From assembly GCA_900466745.1 (NCBI GenBank), contig UBNE01000022.1:676-64675 (forward strand): a stretch of 64,000 nt of DNA, written 5' to 3'. Below the pieces are notes generated by a model. It made no database searches and had not been told where the DNA came from. It worked only from the letters and a program-made list of their open reading frames with translations. Origin of the DNA: Hyphomicrobiales bacterium (lineage in GTDB: Bacteria > Pseudomonadota > Alphaproteobacteria > Rhizobiales > Beijerinckiaceae). The translations under genes and the position numbers were made by a program. This document shows, one piece after another, positions 18,275 to 27,256 of the stretch (positions are counted from its first letter, which is position 1; each line of letters starts with the position of its first letter).

Positions 18275-18976
18275 ATGCGGGTTCTGCTGATCGAGGACGA
18301 TAGCGCGACCGCCCAAAGCATCGAACTCATGCTCAAATCCGAGAGCTTCAACGTCTATACGACGGATCTCGGCGAGGAGGGTGTCGATCTCGGCAAGCTC
18401 TACGACTACGACATCATCCTGCTCGACCTGAACCTGCCCGACATGTCGGGCTACGAGGTGCTGCGCTCGCTCCGCGTCGCCAAGGTCAAGACGCCGATCC
18501 TGATCCTCTCCGGCCTCGCCGGCATCGAGGACAAGGTGAAGGGCCTCGGCTTCGGCGCCGACGACTACCTCACCAAGCCGTTCCACAAGGACGAGCTGGT
18601 CGCCCGCATCCATGCGATTGTGCGCCGCTCGAAGGGCCATGCCCAGTCGGTCATCACCACCGGCGACCTGGTCGTCAATCTCGACACCAAGACGGTCGAG
18701 GTCGACGCCGCCCGCGTGCACCTGACGGGCAAGGAATACCAGATGCTGGAGCTGCTCTCGCTCCGCAAGGGCACGACCCTGACCAAGGAGATGTTCCTCA
18801 ACCATCTCTATGGCGGCATGGACGAGCCCGAGCTCAAGATCATCGACGTCTTCATCTGCAAGCTGCGCAAGAAGCTGGCGAACGCGTCGGACGGCAAGAA
18901 CTACATCGAGACCGTCTGGGGCCGCGGCTACGTGCTGCGCGAGCCCTCCGAGGCCGAGGAACGCATCCCGGCCTGA
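18275..18976 (+). CDS. ctrA: Cell-cycle master response regulator CtrA
   Basis: A 233-residue OmpR-family regulator. It opens [20 protein letters not shown], has the phosphoacceptor D51 in ILLDLNLPD and K101 in YLTKPF. The winged-helix half includes [38 protein letters not shown] and VWGRGYVL, essentially the signature of alphaproteobacterial CtrA. CtrA controls replication initiation, division and flagellar genes after phosphorylation through CckA and ChpT; chpT lies at 24809-25450. ATG 18275 gives the standard N-terminus; upstream codons do not. A strong terminator follows at 19071. The neighbouring fliI and che genes are typical CtrA-linked functions. Confidence 0.97.
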   Translation: MRVLLIEDDSATAQSIELMLKSESFNVYTTDLGEEGVDLGKLYDYDIILLDLNLPDMSGYEVLRSLRVAKVKTPILILSGLAGIEDKVKGLGFGADDYLTKPFHKDELVARIHAIVRRSKGHAQSVITTGDLVVNLDTKTVEVDAARVHLTGKEYQMLELLSLRKGTTLTKEMFLNHLYGGMDEPELKIIDVFICKLRKKLANASDGKNYIETVWGRGYVLREPSEAEERIPA

Positions 18977-19070
18977 CGCAATCGCGCCGCCCGGCCGTCA
19001 TGCGGCGGTCACGAAGCGGCACTATCACGGTTTTGACCTGATCGTCGGATGTACACGACAGGTCGACGGG

Positions 19071-19099
19071 ACCCCGCCGCAAGGCGGGGTTTTTGTTTT
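19071..19099 (+). terminator. Intrinsic terminator after ctrA
   Basis: accccgcc (19071-19078), a gcaa tetraloop, and ggcggggt (19083-19090) form a perfect stem followed by ttttgtttt. It lies 94 bases after the ctrA stop, between ctrA and the convergent cheR. Confidence 0.9.
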
Positions 19100-19151
19100 G
19101 CCGCGGCCGCAACCCCGCCGGCATCGCCCGCCAGAGCCGGCAGCGGCGGGG

Positions 19152-20066
19152 CTATCGGCGGGTGATCGTGTCGGGCTTTGCCGGCGCGGGGAGCGCTCCC
19201 CCCGGCCAGGGCAGGCCCTGCGTCCGCGGCGGCAGGGCCGCATCGAGGCGCGACGGGAGGGCCGGGCGGAACAGCCCGCGCTGCTGCGGGTCGGGCCGCA
19301 GCCCCGTCGCCAGCCCGAGGACGGTCTCGGTGGCGCCCAGGACCAGCGCCCCGTCGGGGGCGAGGCGCGGCGCCAGCAGCTCGAGCGCCTTCTGCTTGGT
19401 CGGGGTATCGAAATAGATCAGCACGTTGCGGCAGAAGACGATGTCGAAGCGGCCGAAGCCGTCGCTGCGCTCGAGCAGGTTGTGCCGGCGGAAGGAGACC
19501 ATGGCGCGCAGCTTCTCGGAGACCTGCCATTTGTCGCCGCGCTGGCTGAAATGCCTGAGCAGCATGCGGATCGGCAGCCCGCGCTGGATCTCGAACTGGC
19601 TGTAGAGGCCGGAGCGGGCCTTCTCCAGCACCTCGCGCGAGATGTCGGTGCCGAGGATCTCGACCCTCCAGCCGGCGAGGCTGTCCGCCATGCCGTCGAC
19701 GAGCATGGCGAGCGAATAGGCCTCCTGGCCGCTCGAGACGGCGGCGCACCAGATGCGCAGCGTGCGGCTCGCGGCATTGGCCGCGAGCTTCTCGGGCAGC
19801 AGCACGTCGCGGACGAGGTCGAAGGGCGCGCTGTCCCGGAAGAACAGCGTCTCGTTGGTGGTCATCGCCTCGACGACGGCGGCCTCCAGCTCGGCATCGC
19901 GGCCGAGCCTGACCTGCCGCATCAGCAGGTCGATGCCGGCGATGCCGCGGCGGCGGCAGAGGATGCTCAGGCGGCTCTCGGCGAGATAGAGCTTGTCGGG
20001 CCCCAGCGACAGGCCGGAGCGCTGCCGCAGCAGGGCGCAGAGGAAGCTGAAGTCGGGCTCGGTCAT
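19152..20066 (-). CDS. cheR: Chemotaxis protein methyltransferase CheR
   Basis: A 304-residue SAM-dependent enzyme that methylates glutamates of chemoreceptors during adaptation. The N-terminal all-helical domain (to ~residue 85) is followed by MTTNETLFFRD, the SAM loop IWCAAVSSGQEAYSLAM, ILGTDIS and FDIVFCRNVLIYFD, all diagnostic. The start at 20066 overlaps the cheB stop in ATGA. The last ~30 residues are a Pro-rich tail without a receptor-tethering pentapeptide that I can recognise. It is the last gene of the chpT-che unit. Confidence 0.95.
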   Translation of the reverse strand: MTEPDFSFLCALLRQRSGLSLGPDKLYLAESRLSILCRRRGIAGIDLLMRQVRLGRDAELEAAVVEAMTTNETLFFRDSAPFDLVRDVLLPEKLAANAASRTLRIWCAAVSSGQEAYSLAMLVDGMADSLAGWRVEILGTDISREVLEKARSGLYSQFEIQRGLPIRMLLRHFSQRGDKWQVSEKLRAMVSFRRHNLLERSDGFGRFDIVFCRNVLIYFDTPTKQKALELLAPRLAPDGALVLGATETVLGLATGLRPDPQQRGLFRPALPSRLDAALPPRTQGLPWPGGALPAPAKPDTITRR

Positions 20067-21157
20067 GCCGGCGACCCTCCCCGGAGGAGGGCGCGGATCG
20101 CCCCGCCGATCTCGTCGAGCGGCGTCACGACGCTGGCATGGCGGGCGCGAACGACCGAGCCGGGCATGCCCCAGATCGTGCTGCTCTGCTCGTCCTGCGC
20201 GATCACGGCGGCGCCGGCCTGGCGCAATGCGGCCGCCCCTTCGGTCCCGTCGCTGCCCATGCCGGTGAGGACCAGGCCGAGGGCGGCGGCGCCGAGATGG
20301 CGCGCCGCGTCGTTGAACAGGACGTCGACCGCCGGGCGGCAGAAGTTCACCGGCGGTCCGTCGTCGACGCGGGCGACGAGATGGCCGAGCCGCCGGTCGA
20401 TGCCGAGATGGCGCCCGCCCGGCGCGATGTAGACCACGCCGCGCGCCAGGCGCTCGCCGTCGCAGGGCTCGCGCGCCGGCGCGCCGACCTGGCTGGTCAC
20501 CTGCTCGGCGAAGGAGGCGGTGAACAGCGGCGGCATGTGCTGGACGACGAGGGTGGTGATGTCGGCGAGCGCGTCGCCGATGTCGAACAGCACCCTGGCG
20601 ACGGCGCGCGGGCCGCCCGTCGAGGCGCCGATCAGCAGATAGCGCGGCGTCGCCCAGGCCAGGGCGCGCAGGCCGGCCTGTCCCTGAGCCGGATCGGGGC
20701 TGCGTTCGGGCGCAGGCCCCGGCTGGGCGATGTTGCCGAGCTTCAGCAGGAATTCGCTGCGGAAGTCGAGCGACAGCGTCATGCCGGCCCGGCTGGGCGG
20801 CTTCGACACCACATCCATCGCGCCCTTCGTCATGCATTCCAGGGCGAGGCGGGTGTTGTGCTCGTTCAGCGTCGCCGCGAGCAGCACGCCGGTCTGCGGG
20901 CTCTCGCGCAGGATCCGGGGCAGGGCGCTGGCGGCGTCCAGGCCCGGCATGTCGAGGTCGAGGATCAGCACGTCCGGCTTGAAGCGGGCGGCATGGGCGA
21001 GCGCGGTCTCGCCGTCGCCGGCGACGGCGACGACATAGGCGTTGCCGGCCTCGCCGAGCCAGCGCGCGAACAGCCCGCGCACCACCGCGGAATCGTCGGC
21101 GATGACGACCGTCCTGTGCCGGGCGGGCGCCGGCGCGGCTGGGCGCGGGACGCTCAT
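20063..21157 (-). CDS. cheB: Protein-glutamate methylesterase CheB
   Basis: 364 residues. An N-terminal receiver (VVIADDSAVVRGL, phosphoacceptor D67 in LILDLDMPG) regulates a C-terminal methylesterase/deamidase with the catalytic serine in GASTGGPRAV, a histidine in QHMPPLFTASFAEQ and an aspartate in GMGSDGTEGAAAL. It removes methyl groups from receptors, opposing CheR. The linker (near residues 145-175) is Pro/Ala-rich. In the receiver, the acidic pocket is intact, so activation by CheA is expected. Its stop overlaps cheR; cheY lies 65 bases upstream. Confidence 0.95.
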   Translation of the reverse strand: MSVPRPAAPAPARHRTVVIADDSAVVRGLFARWLGEAGNAYVVAVAGDGETALAHAARFKPDVLILDLDMPGLDAASALPRILRESPQTGVLLAATLNEHNTRLALECMTKGAMDVVSKPPSRAGMTLSLDFRSEFLLKLGNIAQPGPAPERSPDPAQGQAGLRALAWATPRYLLIGASTGGPRAVARVLFDIGDALADITTLVVQHMPPLFTASFAEQVTSQVGAPAREPCDGERLARGVVYIAPGGRHLGIDRRLGHLVARVDDGPPVNFCRPAVDVLFNDAARHLGAAALGLVLTGMGSDGTEGAAALRQAGAAVIAQDEQSSTIWGMPGSVVRARHASVVTPLDEIGGAIRALLRGGSPA

Positions 21158-21222
21158 GCCGTCGCGCTCCGCTGGCGCGAAGGCGTCTTCGCCGGGGCGG
21201 GGCCTGCCTGGGCGAGGGGGCG

Positions 21223-21588
21223 TCAGAGCAGGCCGACCTGATGGAACTTCGACGCCACGATCTCCTTGTCGAAGGGCTTCATGATGTATTCGTCGGCGCC
21301 GGCATGCATGGCCCGCGCGATATGGGCGATGTCGTTCTCCGTGGTGCAGAACACCACCTTCGGGCGCTTGCCGCCCGGCATCTGGCGCAGCGTGCGCAGG
21401 AACTCGTAGCCGTCCATGATCGGCATGTTCCAGTCGAGCAGCACGGCGTCGGGCATCTCGGCCTTGCAGGCCTCGATGGCGCGTGCGCCGTCCTCCGCCT
21501 CGGTGACGCGGAACTGCAGGCCTTCGAGGATGCGCCGCGCCACCTTCCGGATCACGGCCGAGTCGTCCACAACGAGGCAGTACTTCAT
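21223..21588 (-). CDS. cheY: Chemotaxis response regulator CheY
   Basis: A single receiver domain of 121 residues opening MKYCLVVDDSAVIRKVARRI. The acidic pair is D8-D9, the phosphoacceptor D52 in LLDWNMP, T/S position in CTTEND, and K104 in YIMKPFD. It carries the signal from CheA to the flagellar switch (FliG/FliN are in this window). The ATG at 21588 is 28 bases after cheW; the longer frame upstream has no family similarity. Only one CheY is visible; other alphaproteobacteria often have a second as phosphate sink. Confidence 0.93.
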   Translation of the reverse strand: MKYCLVVDDSAVIRKVARRILEGLQFRVTEAEDGARAIEACKAEMPDAVLLDWNMPIMDGYEFLRTLRQMPGGKRPKVVFCTTENDIAHIARAMHAGADEYIMKPFDKEIVASKFHQVGLL

Positions 21589-21616
21589 GGTCGGTCTCCA
21601 GAAACGCGGCCGGCGC

Positions 21617-22114
21617 TCAGGCCGCGGCGCGAAGGTCAAGATCGAGGACGGCGTCGAGATCGAGGATGACGAGCAGCGAGCCGGGCAGGCGGTGGACGCC
21701 GGCGGCGAGCGCTGACCAGATCGGGTCGAGATTGGCGGGCGGCGGCTCGAAGGTCGAGCGGTCGAGGCGGACGACCTCGCCGACCGCGTCGACGATCAGC
21801 CCATAGGCCTCGCCGCGATGGTCGAGACCGATCGCGGTGAGCTCGGCCTTGCCGGCCCCGGCGGGGCGGGCGGCCGGGCAGCCGAGCCGGCTGCGCAGGC
21901 AGATCGCGGTGACGATCCGGCCGCGCAGGTTGAGCAGGCCGACGATCTCCTCGGGCGCGCCCGGGACGACCGTGATGCGGTCGGCGAGGAAGACGTCGCG
22001 GACGCGCTCGATCGGCAGCCCGAGCAACTGCTCGCCGATCCGGACGGTCACGTAATCCAGCGAATCCGCGTAGGACGCGGTCTGGCCCGGCTCGCTGCGC
22101 GGGGATGGGTTCAT
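21617..22114 (-). CDS. cheW: Chemotaxis coupling protein CheW
   Basis: A 165-residue CheW-fold protein linking receptors to CheA. It has VTVRIGEQLLGLPIERVRDV near residue 25, PGAPEEIVGLLNLRGRIV and ICLRSRLG in the core, then YGLIVDAVGEVVRL. The N-terminal ~22 residues are Ser/Pro-rich and look disordered. Its start overlaps the cheA stop in ATGA, so the kinase and adaptor are translationally coupled. Confidence 0.93.
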   Translation of the reverse strand: MNPSPRSEPGQTASYADSLDYVTVRIGEQLLGLPIERVRDVFLADRITVVPGAPEEIVGLLNLRGRIVTAICLRSRLGCPAARPAGAGKAELTAIGLDHRGEAYGLIVDAVGEVVRLDRSTFEPPPANLDPIWSALAAGVHRLPGSLLVILDLDAVLDLDLRAAA

Positions 22115-24714
22115 GCCGCCTGCCTCATCCCGTTGCGGCCGGCGCCGAGCTCGCCGAGCAAGGCGCGCCGGTCGAATTTGGCGATGACGGCGTCGGCGCC
22201 GGCCTCGGCCGCCTGTCCGAGCAGTTCCGGCGTCGCGCAGGTGGTCAGCCCCAGCAGCCGCAGGCGGCGCTCGCGCGGCTGCGCCCTCAGCGCCGCGAGC
22301 AGGCCCAGCGCCGCGCCGATGTCGCGGTCGAGATCGACGAGCACGAAGCCGATCTCCGCAGCGTCGGCGGCGCGCGCGGCGTCGGCGCATCCGGTCATGG
22401 CGACGAGATGGCGCCCGGAGGCGCGCAGCACCGGGCTCAGCATCTCGCGCAGGAATTCGGAAGGCTCGACCAGCAGGACATGCTCCGGCCCGGCGCCGGC
22501 CTGCGCCGCGCCGGACCAGCCGGGCTCGCCGAGCGGCAGGTAATGGGCGAGGTCGACGATTTCGGTGGCCCGGCCGCGGATCATCGCCGAGCCGATGACG
22601 CCGCGCTCGCCCGAGGTGGCGAGCTCCAGCTCGAACGGCTCCTCGACGATGTCGATGATCGCCTCGACCGCCAGCGCGGCCGTCTGCGTGCCGTTGGAGA
22701 CGATCACCAGGGGCTGGAGGCCCTGCTCCCGCAGCCTGGTCTCGCCCAGAGGGGTCACCGGCACGAGGCGGTCGCGATAATGCAGCAGCGTCTGGCCGGC
22801 GCCGCGCTGGAAGGTGCCGGCATCGACCTCCTCCAGCCGGGTGACGAGCGAGAGCGGCAGGGCCTGGATGCGGCCGGCGCCGGCGCGGAAGACGAGCATC
22901 GTCGCGCGCTCGCCTCCGGCGGGGGAGGCCGGGGAGGGCGCGGCTTCCGCCGCGGGGGTCTCGGAGCCGTTCGCCCCGACCAGCCGGGCCACGCCGTTGG
23001 GATCGACGATCAGCACGACGGCGCCGTCGCCGAGGATGGTGTTGCCGGAGAAGAGCGGGATGTGCCGCAGCTTGCTCGACATCGGCTTCACCACGATCTC
23101 CTCGGTGTGGAAGACGCCGTCGACGAGAATGCCGAACTGGCGCTCGCCGATCTGCACGACGACGATGAAGCCGTCGCCGCCGCCGCTCGTCGGCTGCCCC
23201 ATCAAGGCGCCGAGCGCGACGACCGGCAGCAGCCGCCCGCGCAGGCGCAGCACCGGGGCGCCGTTGATCTCCTCCAGCCGGGTCCCCTCCGCCGCCTTGA
23301 TGCGCACCAGCTCGCGCACCGCGGTCTGGGGGATGGCGTAGCGCTCCGTCCCGGCGACGACGATCAGCGCCGAGATGATCGCCAGCGTCAGCGGGATCTT
23401 GATGGTGATCGTCGTGCCGAGCCCGGGGCGGCTGGCGATGTCGATGCCGCCGCCGACCGAATCGACATTGGCCTTGACCACGTCCATGCCGACGCCGCGG
23501 CCCGAGACGGCGGTGACGCTTTCGGCCGTCGAGAAGCCGGGCTCGAAGATGAAGCGGGCGATCTGGGCCTCGCTCATCTTCTCGATCTCGGCTTCGCCGG
23601 CGAGGCCGGCGGCGACCGCCTTGCGGGCGATGCGCGCGAGGTCGAGGCCGCGCCCGTCGTCGCCGACCGCGATGGTGACCGAGCCGCCTTCGTGCCGGGC
23701 GCCGACGCGGATCGTGCCGTGCTCCGGCTTGCCGGCGGCCCGGCGCTCCTCCGGCGTCTCGATGGCATGGTCGGCGCAGTTGCGCACCATGTGGATCAGC
23801 GGGTCCTTGATCAGCTCGAGGATCTGCCGGTCGAGCTCGGTGTCGGCGCCCTCGGTCACCAGCTCGATGCGCTTGCCCAATTCGCTGCTGAGGTCGCGCA
23901 CGATGCGCGGCAGCTTGGCCCAGGCGGCGCCGATCGGCTGCATCCGGGTCTTCATCACCCCGTCCTGCAATTCGGCGGTGATCAGGGAGAGCCGCTGCAG
24001 CGGCGCCTTCAGCCCGGCATCCTCCTGCCGGCGCGAGACCTCCAGGAGCTGGTTGCGGGTCAGCACCAGCTCGGACACCATGGTCATCAGATGCTCGATG
24101 GTGTCGACCGCGACGCGCAGGGTCGGCGGGCCGCCGCTGCGCTGCGGGGCGTTGTCCTCGCCGGGCGACTGCCGGGGCTCGATGCGCCCGTCCGGCCCGC
24201 GCTCCGGCCCGGGCGCGCTCTGGAAGACGATGTCGTCGGCGCAGGCGGGGGCCGGCACCTTGCCATGGCGGGCGAGATAGGCCGCGACGGGATCGAGCGG
24301 GGCGGCCGGCTCCTCGGCGGGCCGGTCGAGCTCGCCCTTGGCATGGCTGGCGAGCGCCTGCAGTTCGGCGATCAGGCTCTCGTCGTTGCCCTCGGGCTCC
24401 TGGCCCTTCTCGGCGAGTTCCGCGAGGATGTCCTTGATCCGGTCGATGGTCTCGAGGATCGCGGTGACGGCGGTCGGCTTGACGGTGGCGCCGTCGCGGA
24501 ACCGGCCGATCACCGATTCCGCCGCATGGGTCAGCGCCTCCAGGCGCGGCAGGCCGATGAAGCCGCAGGTGCCTTTGACGGTGTGGACGAGGCGGAAGAT
24601 GTTGCGCAGGATGTCGCGGTCGTTCGGGTCCTGCTCGAAGCGGACGAGCTCCCGGTCGACGGTGTCGAGATTCTCGCCCGTCTCGGTCAGGAACTCTTGC
24701 AGCAGCTCGTCCAT
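22111..24714 (-). CDS. cheA: Chemotaxis histidine kinase CheA with degenerate C-terminal receiver
   Basis: 867 residues, larger than classical CheA. The Hpt domain holds H44 in RLVHTVKGTCGF. The dimerisation and ATPase domains follow with the N box MVRNCADHAIETPEERRAAG, DDGRGLD and GRGVGMDVVK; a CheW-like domain (IPQTAVRELVRI) comes next, and a second CheW-like stretch near residues 620-730. The last ~120 residues form a receiver-like domain opening LLVEPSEFLREML, with a possible phosphoacceptor in VLVDLD and a lysine in IAKFD, but the usual DD pair is E-P. It could act as a phosphate sink or a pure docking domain. It lies 94 bases downstream of chpT. Confidence 0.94.
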   Translation of the reverse strand: MDELLQEFLTETGENLDTVDRELVRFEQDPNDRDILRNIFRLVHTVKGTCGFIGLPRLEALTHAAESVIGRFRDGATVKPTAVTAILETIDRIKDILAELAEKGQEPEGNDESLIAELQALASHAKGELDRPAEEPAAPLDPVAAYLARHGKVPAPACADDIVFQSAPGPERGPDGRIEPRQSPGEDNAPQRSGGPPTLRVAVDTIEHLMTMVSELVLTRNQLLEVSRRQEDAGLKAPLQRLSLITAELQDGVMKTRMQPIGAAWAKLPRIVRDLSSELGKRIELVTEGADTELDRQILELIKDPLIHMVRNCADHAIETPEERRAAGKPEHGTIRVGARHEGGSVTIAVGDDGRGLDLARIARKAVAAGLAGEAEIEKMSEAQIARFIFEPGFSTAESVTAVSGRGVGMDVVKANVDSVGGGIDIASRPGLGTTITIKIPLTLAIISALIVVAGTERYAIPQTAVRELVRIKAAEGTRLEEINGAPVLRLRGRLLPVVALGALMGQPTSGGGDGFIVVVQIGERQFGILVDGVFHTEEIVVKPMSSKLRHIPLFSGNTILGDGAVVLIVDPNGVARLVGANGSETPAAEAAPSPASPAGGERATMLVFRAGAGRIQALPLSLVTRLEEVDAGTFQRGAGQTLLHYRDRLVPVTPLGETRLREQGLQPLVIVSNGTQTAALAVEAIIDIVEEPFELELATSGERGVIGSAMIRGRATEIVDLAHYLPLGEPGWSGAAQAGAGPEHVLLVEPSEFLREMLSPVLRASGRHLVAMTGCADAARAADAAEIGFVLVDLDRDIGAALGLLAALRAQPRERRLRLLGLTTCATPELLGQAAEAGADAVIAKFDRRALLGELGAGRNGMRQAA

Positions 24715-24808
24715 GCAGGAAGATCACTCAACGCGACGCACCGCAGGAACTAAAGCAGCAGAACGGTTTATGATCGGTTGAGGCCGATCCCGGCCGCGAC
24801 CGGCCCGT

Positions 24809-25450
24809 TCACGCCGCCCTGGCGGCCTTGATCGTGACGGTCTCGCCCTCGATCGAGAGGGCGATGGCCATGCCGGCGGCGCGGGCGACCATGCCGGTAT
24901 AGACCGGCTGCACGGCATGGGCGTCGATGGTGCCGCCCTCGGACCGGCCGGCGATCAGGTCCTCGACATGGGCCGGGATGCGCGCATGCGAGCCGGTGGC
25001 GGTGATCTCGAACGAGCCCTGCTCGCCCTCGACGGTGGCGCGCGAGACCAGCCTGCCGCCGCGCGGCACGGCCTGGGTCGCGATCAGCAGGAGGTTGAGC
25101 AGCAGCTTGACCTGGTTCTTCGGCAGCAGCGCGCGCGGCGCCTCCCAGTCGAGCGAGAGCTTCTCGTCGTTGAGGAAGCCGTTGGCGACGTTGCCGGCGT
25201 CGCCGAGGTCGATCATCGCGCCCGCGGAGCCGGCGGCGCCGAAGGCGAGGCGGGCGAATTGCAGCCGCGCCGAGGCGTTGCGCGCGCTCTTCTTGATCAG
25301 CTCGAGCGCGAATTCGCGCATCGAGGGGTCGTCCTCCTCCAGCACCTCCAGGGCATTGACAATCGCACCCACCGGGCTGATCACGTCATGGCAGACACGG
25401 CTGCAGAGAAGCGCGGCCAGGTCGAGCGGATCGAGCGAGATGGCGGTCAT
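24809..25450 (-). CDS. chpT: Histidine phosphotransferase ChpT
   Basis: 213 residues. The phosphorylated histidine is H21 in LLCSRVCHDVISPVGAIVNA, followed by a dimerisation helix with LEEDDPSMREFALELIKKSA and a degenerate ATPase-like C-terminal domain. ChpT relays phosphate from CckA to CtrA and CpdR in Alphaproteobacteria. ctrA sits 6 kb away in this window. It is the first gene of the che-containing minus-strand run and is divergent from cysQ. The frame with ATG 25450 begins at the normal family N-terminus. Confidence 0.92.
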   Translation of the reverse strand: MTAISLDPLDLAALLCSRVCHDVISPVGAIVNALEVLEEDDPSMREFALELIKKSARNASARLQFARLAFGAAGSAGAMIDLGDAGNVANGFLNDEKLSLDWEAPRALLPKNQVKLLLNLLLIATQAVPRGGRLVSRATVEGEQGSFEITATGSHARIPAHVEDLIAGRSEGGTIDAHAVQPVYTGMVARAAGMAIALSIEGETVTIKAARAA

Positions 25451-25578
25451 GGAGGCGAAATCCCGGGATGTGCGTTGCGCCGCAGGCGCGGCGCGGTCAT
25501 TCCCCGGTATGGTGCCATCTTGGTTTTCATGTGGTTAATTCCCATTTTCCGGGCGACGTTGTGAAGGATGAGGCCGCC

Positions 25579-26403
25579 ATGATCGGCCGTGACGATCCCC
25601 GCCTGCGCGACCGCGACGGGCTGGGACGCAAACTCGCGGAAGCCGCCGGCTCCGCGGCTGCCGTGCTCCTCTCCAAGCGGGCCGCCTACGAGGTCAAGCT
25701 CAAGGGCGACGGATCGCCGGTCTGCACGGCCGACCTCGCCGCCGACCGGGCCGCGAAGGACGCGCTGGCGCGCCTGCTTCCCGGCTTTCCCGTGATCAGC
25801 GAGGAGACCGTCGGCGACGCGCAGCCGGACGCCGTGTTCGTCCTGCTCGACCCGCTCGACGGCACCCGCGAGTTCCTCGCCGGAGGCGACAGCTACTGCG
25901 TCGCGATCGCCGTCGTGGTCGACGGCCGGCCCGTCGCAGGCGCGATCGCCGCCCCCGCGCTCGGCCGGCTCTGGTATGGCGGCGAGCACGCGTTCACGCA
26001 GGGTTTCGCGGCGGACGGGGCGCTGCTCGGCGCGCCCCGGCGGGTCGCGGTGCGCGCCGTGCCGGCGGAGGGACCCGTCGTCCTGGTCAGCCGCTTCCAT
26101 GGCGACGGCCGCAGCGAAGGCATCACCGCCGCGCTCTGCAAGGGCAAGGGCGTGCCGATGTCGTCGGCGGTGAAGTTCGGGCTGATCGCCTGCGGCGAGG
26201 CGGATCTCCATGTCCGCTGCGGGCAGACCATGGAATGGGACACCGCGGCCGGCGACGCCATCCTCTCGGCCGCAGGCGGCGTCATCCTGACCCTCGACGG
26301 GGCCGTGCCGCGCTATGGCCGCGCGGACCGGCAGTTCCGCAATCCGCCCTTCGTCGCCGCCTCGAGCGAGGGGCTGGCCCGGCGCGCGATCGCCGGCTGC
26401 TGA
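25579..26403 (+). CDS. cysQ: 3'(2'),5'-bisphosphate nucleotidase CysQ
   Basis: A 274-residue inositol-monophosphatase-fold, Mg2+-dependent, Li+-sensitive phosphatase that hydrolyses PAP from sulfate assimilation to AMP. VISEET (72-77), DPLDGTREF (91-99) and the late WDTAAGDAI are the three metal-site motifs. GTG 25561 is an alternative start; ATG 26579 is not in frame; the chosen ATG is 25579. Its stop is directly followed by the stop of the convergent YHS gene, with no base between, so a terminator would have to lie inside a coding region. Confidence 0.9.
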   Translation: MIGRDDPRLRDRDGLGRKLAEAAGSAAAVLLSKRAAYEVKLKGDGSPVCTADLAADRAAKDALARLLPGFPVISEETVGDAQPDAVFVLLDPLDGTREFLAGGDSYCVAIAVVVDGRPVAGAIAAPALGRLWYGGEHAFTQGFAADGALLGAPRRVAVRAVPAEGPVVLVSRFHGDGRSEGITAALCKGKGVPMSSAVKFGLIACGEADLHVRCGQTMEWDTAAGDAILSAAGGVILTLDGAVPRYGRADRQFRNPPFVAASSEGLARRAIAGC

Positions 26404-26958
26404 TCAGCGGGCCGCGACGCTGCGCCGGACGGCGCTCCAGCGCGCCTCGGCGGCGTCGCGCAGCGACGGTTCCCGCAGGAAGCGCGCGCGGTTCTCCTCC
26501 GAGCGGAACAGGTAGAGGCGCGTGCCGACGACCGCGAAGCGGCCCGGGTCGTTCTCCACCGCCACGCCTTCGGCGACGCCGGTCGGGTCGAAGCCGGCGA
26601 AGGCCGGAGCATAGACCGCGGGCGCCTCCCGGAAGGCGGCGCGGTTGGCCGCCGAGGCGAAGCGCCAGACGATGCCGTCATGGATCAGCTCGCAATCGGG
26701 CCGGCCGGCCACCGGGCCGCCGCCGAGCCGGTAGGAGACCGGGTCGAAGCCGTTCAGCGCCAGGCCGGTGCGCGGGTCGGGCTGCATCGCCTCCCCGAGC
26801 GCGGGAAGCTGCGGCAGGCCGGCGGGGAGGCCGGTATCGAGCAGGGGCGCCGCCGCCGGGGCATCGGGCGCGCCGGCGGGCGCAGTCCCGCCCGATAGCC
26901 CCATCGCGAGGCAGATGGCGGCGGGCCGGAGCCGGCTTTGCCATGTTGCAGCCTTCAT
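26404..26958 (-). CDS. YHS-domain secreted protein
   Basis: 184 residues from ATG 26958 with a signal peptide (LRPAAICLAMGLSGGTAPAGA). The C-terminal half has NGFDPVSYRLGGGPVAG, WRFASAANRAAF, YAPAFAGFDP and RLYLFRSEENRARFL, the usual pattern of periplasmic YHS-like proteins (sometimes annotated as lipoproteins or twin-arginine cargo). The function is unknown; the YHS fold is linked to metal handling in other contexts, but the metal ligands are not clear here. A TTG nine bases upstream is too close to the GAGGA to be the start. Confidence 0.7.
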   Translation of the reverse strand: MKAATWQSRLRPAAICLAMGLSGGTAPAGAPDAPAAAPLLDTGLPAGLPQLPALGEAMQPDPRTGLALNGFDPVSYRLGGGPVAGRPDCELIHDGIVWRFASAANRAAFREAPAVYAPAFAGFDPTGVAEGVAVENDPGRFAVVGTRLYLFRSEENRARFLREPSLRDAAEARWSAVRRSVAAR

Positions 26959-27054
26959 CCCGCGCAAATCCTCGGCCTTTCTCCGATTCGGGCCGGTCGG
27001 CCCGGCTCCCGATCTTCACGGCTTGGATAGATTTGCAGCGTATCAAACTGGTTA

Positions 27055-27068
27055 GCGAATTGATTCGC
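27055..27068. promoter_or_regulatory. Perfect 14-bp palindrome before the EipA homologue
   Basis: gcgaat-tg-attcgc, 189 bases before the DUF1134 start. It overlaps a GATTC (GANTC) site at 27062-27066 and, on the minus strand, CTAACCA just to its left, which resembles a CtrA half-site. eipA is reported to be CtrA-activated in Brucella, so this is a candidate control site. Confidence 0.35.
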
Positions 27069-27256
27069 ATTGTGCCGGACATGGCGTCTGCGATGCCCGG
27101 CAGCGAGCGGCGGTCAGCCCAGGATCGGCCCGCCTTCCGGCTCGCGCCGCGCCTTCCGAAGCGGGTTGCCGAGCAACCGCGGGGCGCCGGGCGGCCGGAC
27201 CACCACACCGCGTCGGCGTCCGGCCCTGCCGCCGCCCCTGTCCGGAGACCAGGTTC

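Noticed and set aside
22105-24753. An 882-codon plus-strand open frame across cheA
   Set aside because: It mirrors cheA and cheW in reverse; composition is Ala/Gly/Asp/His-rich without motifs. A GC-driven shadow.
25535-25549. CtrA box between chpT and cysQ
   Set aside because: TTAA-TTCCCAT-TTTC has two mismatches in the second half-site, too weak to report as a feature.
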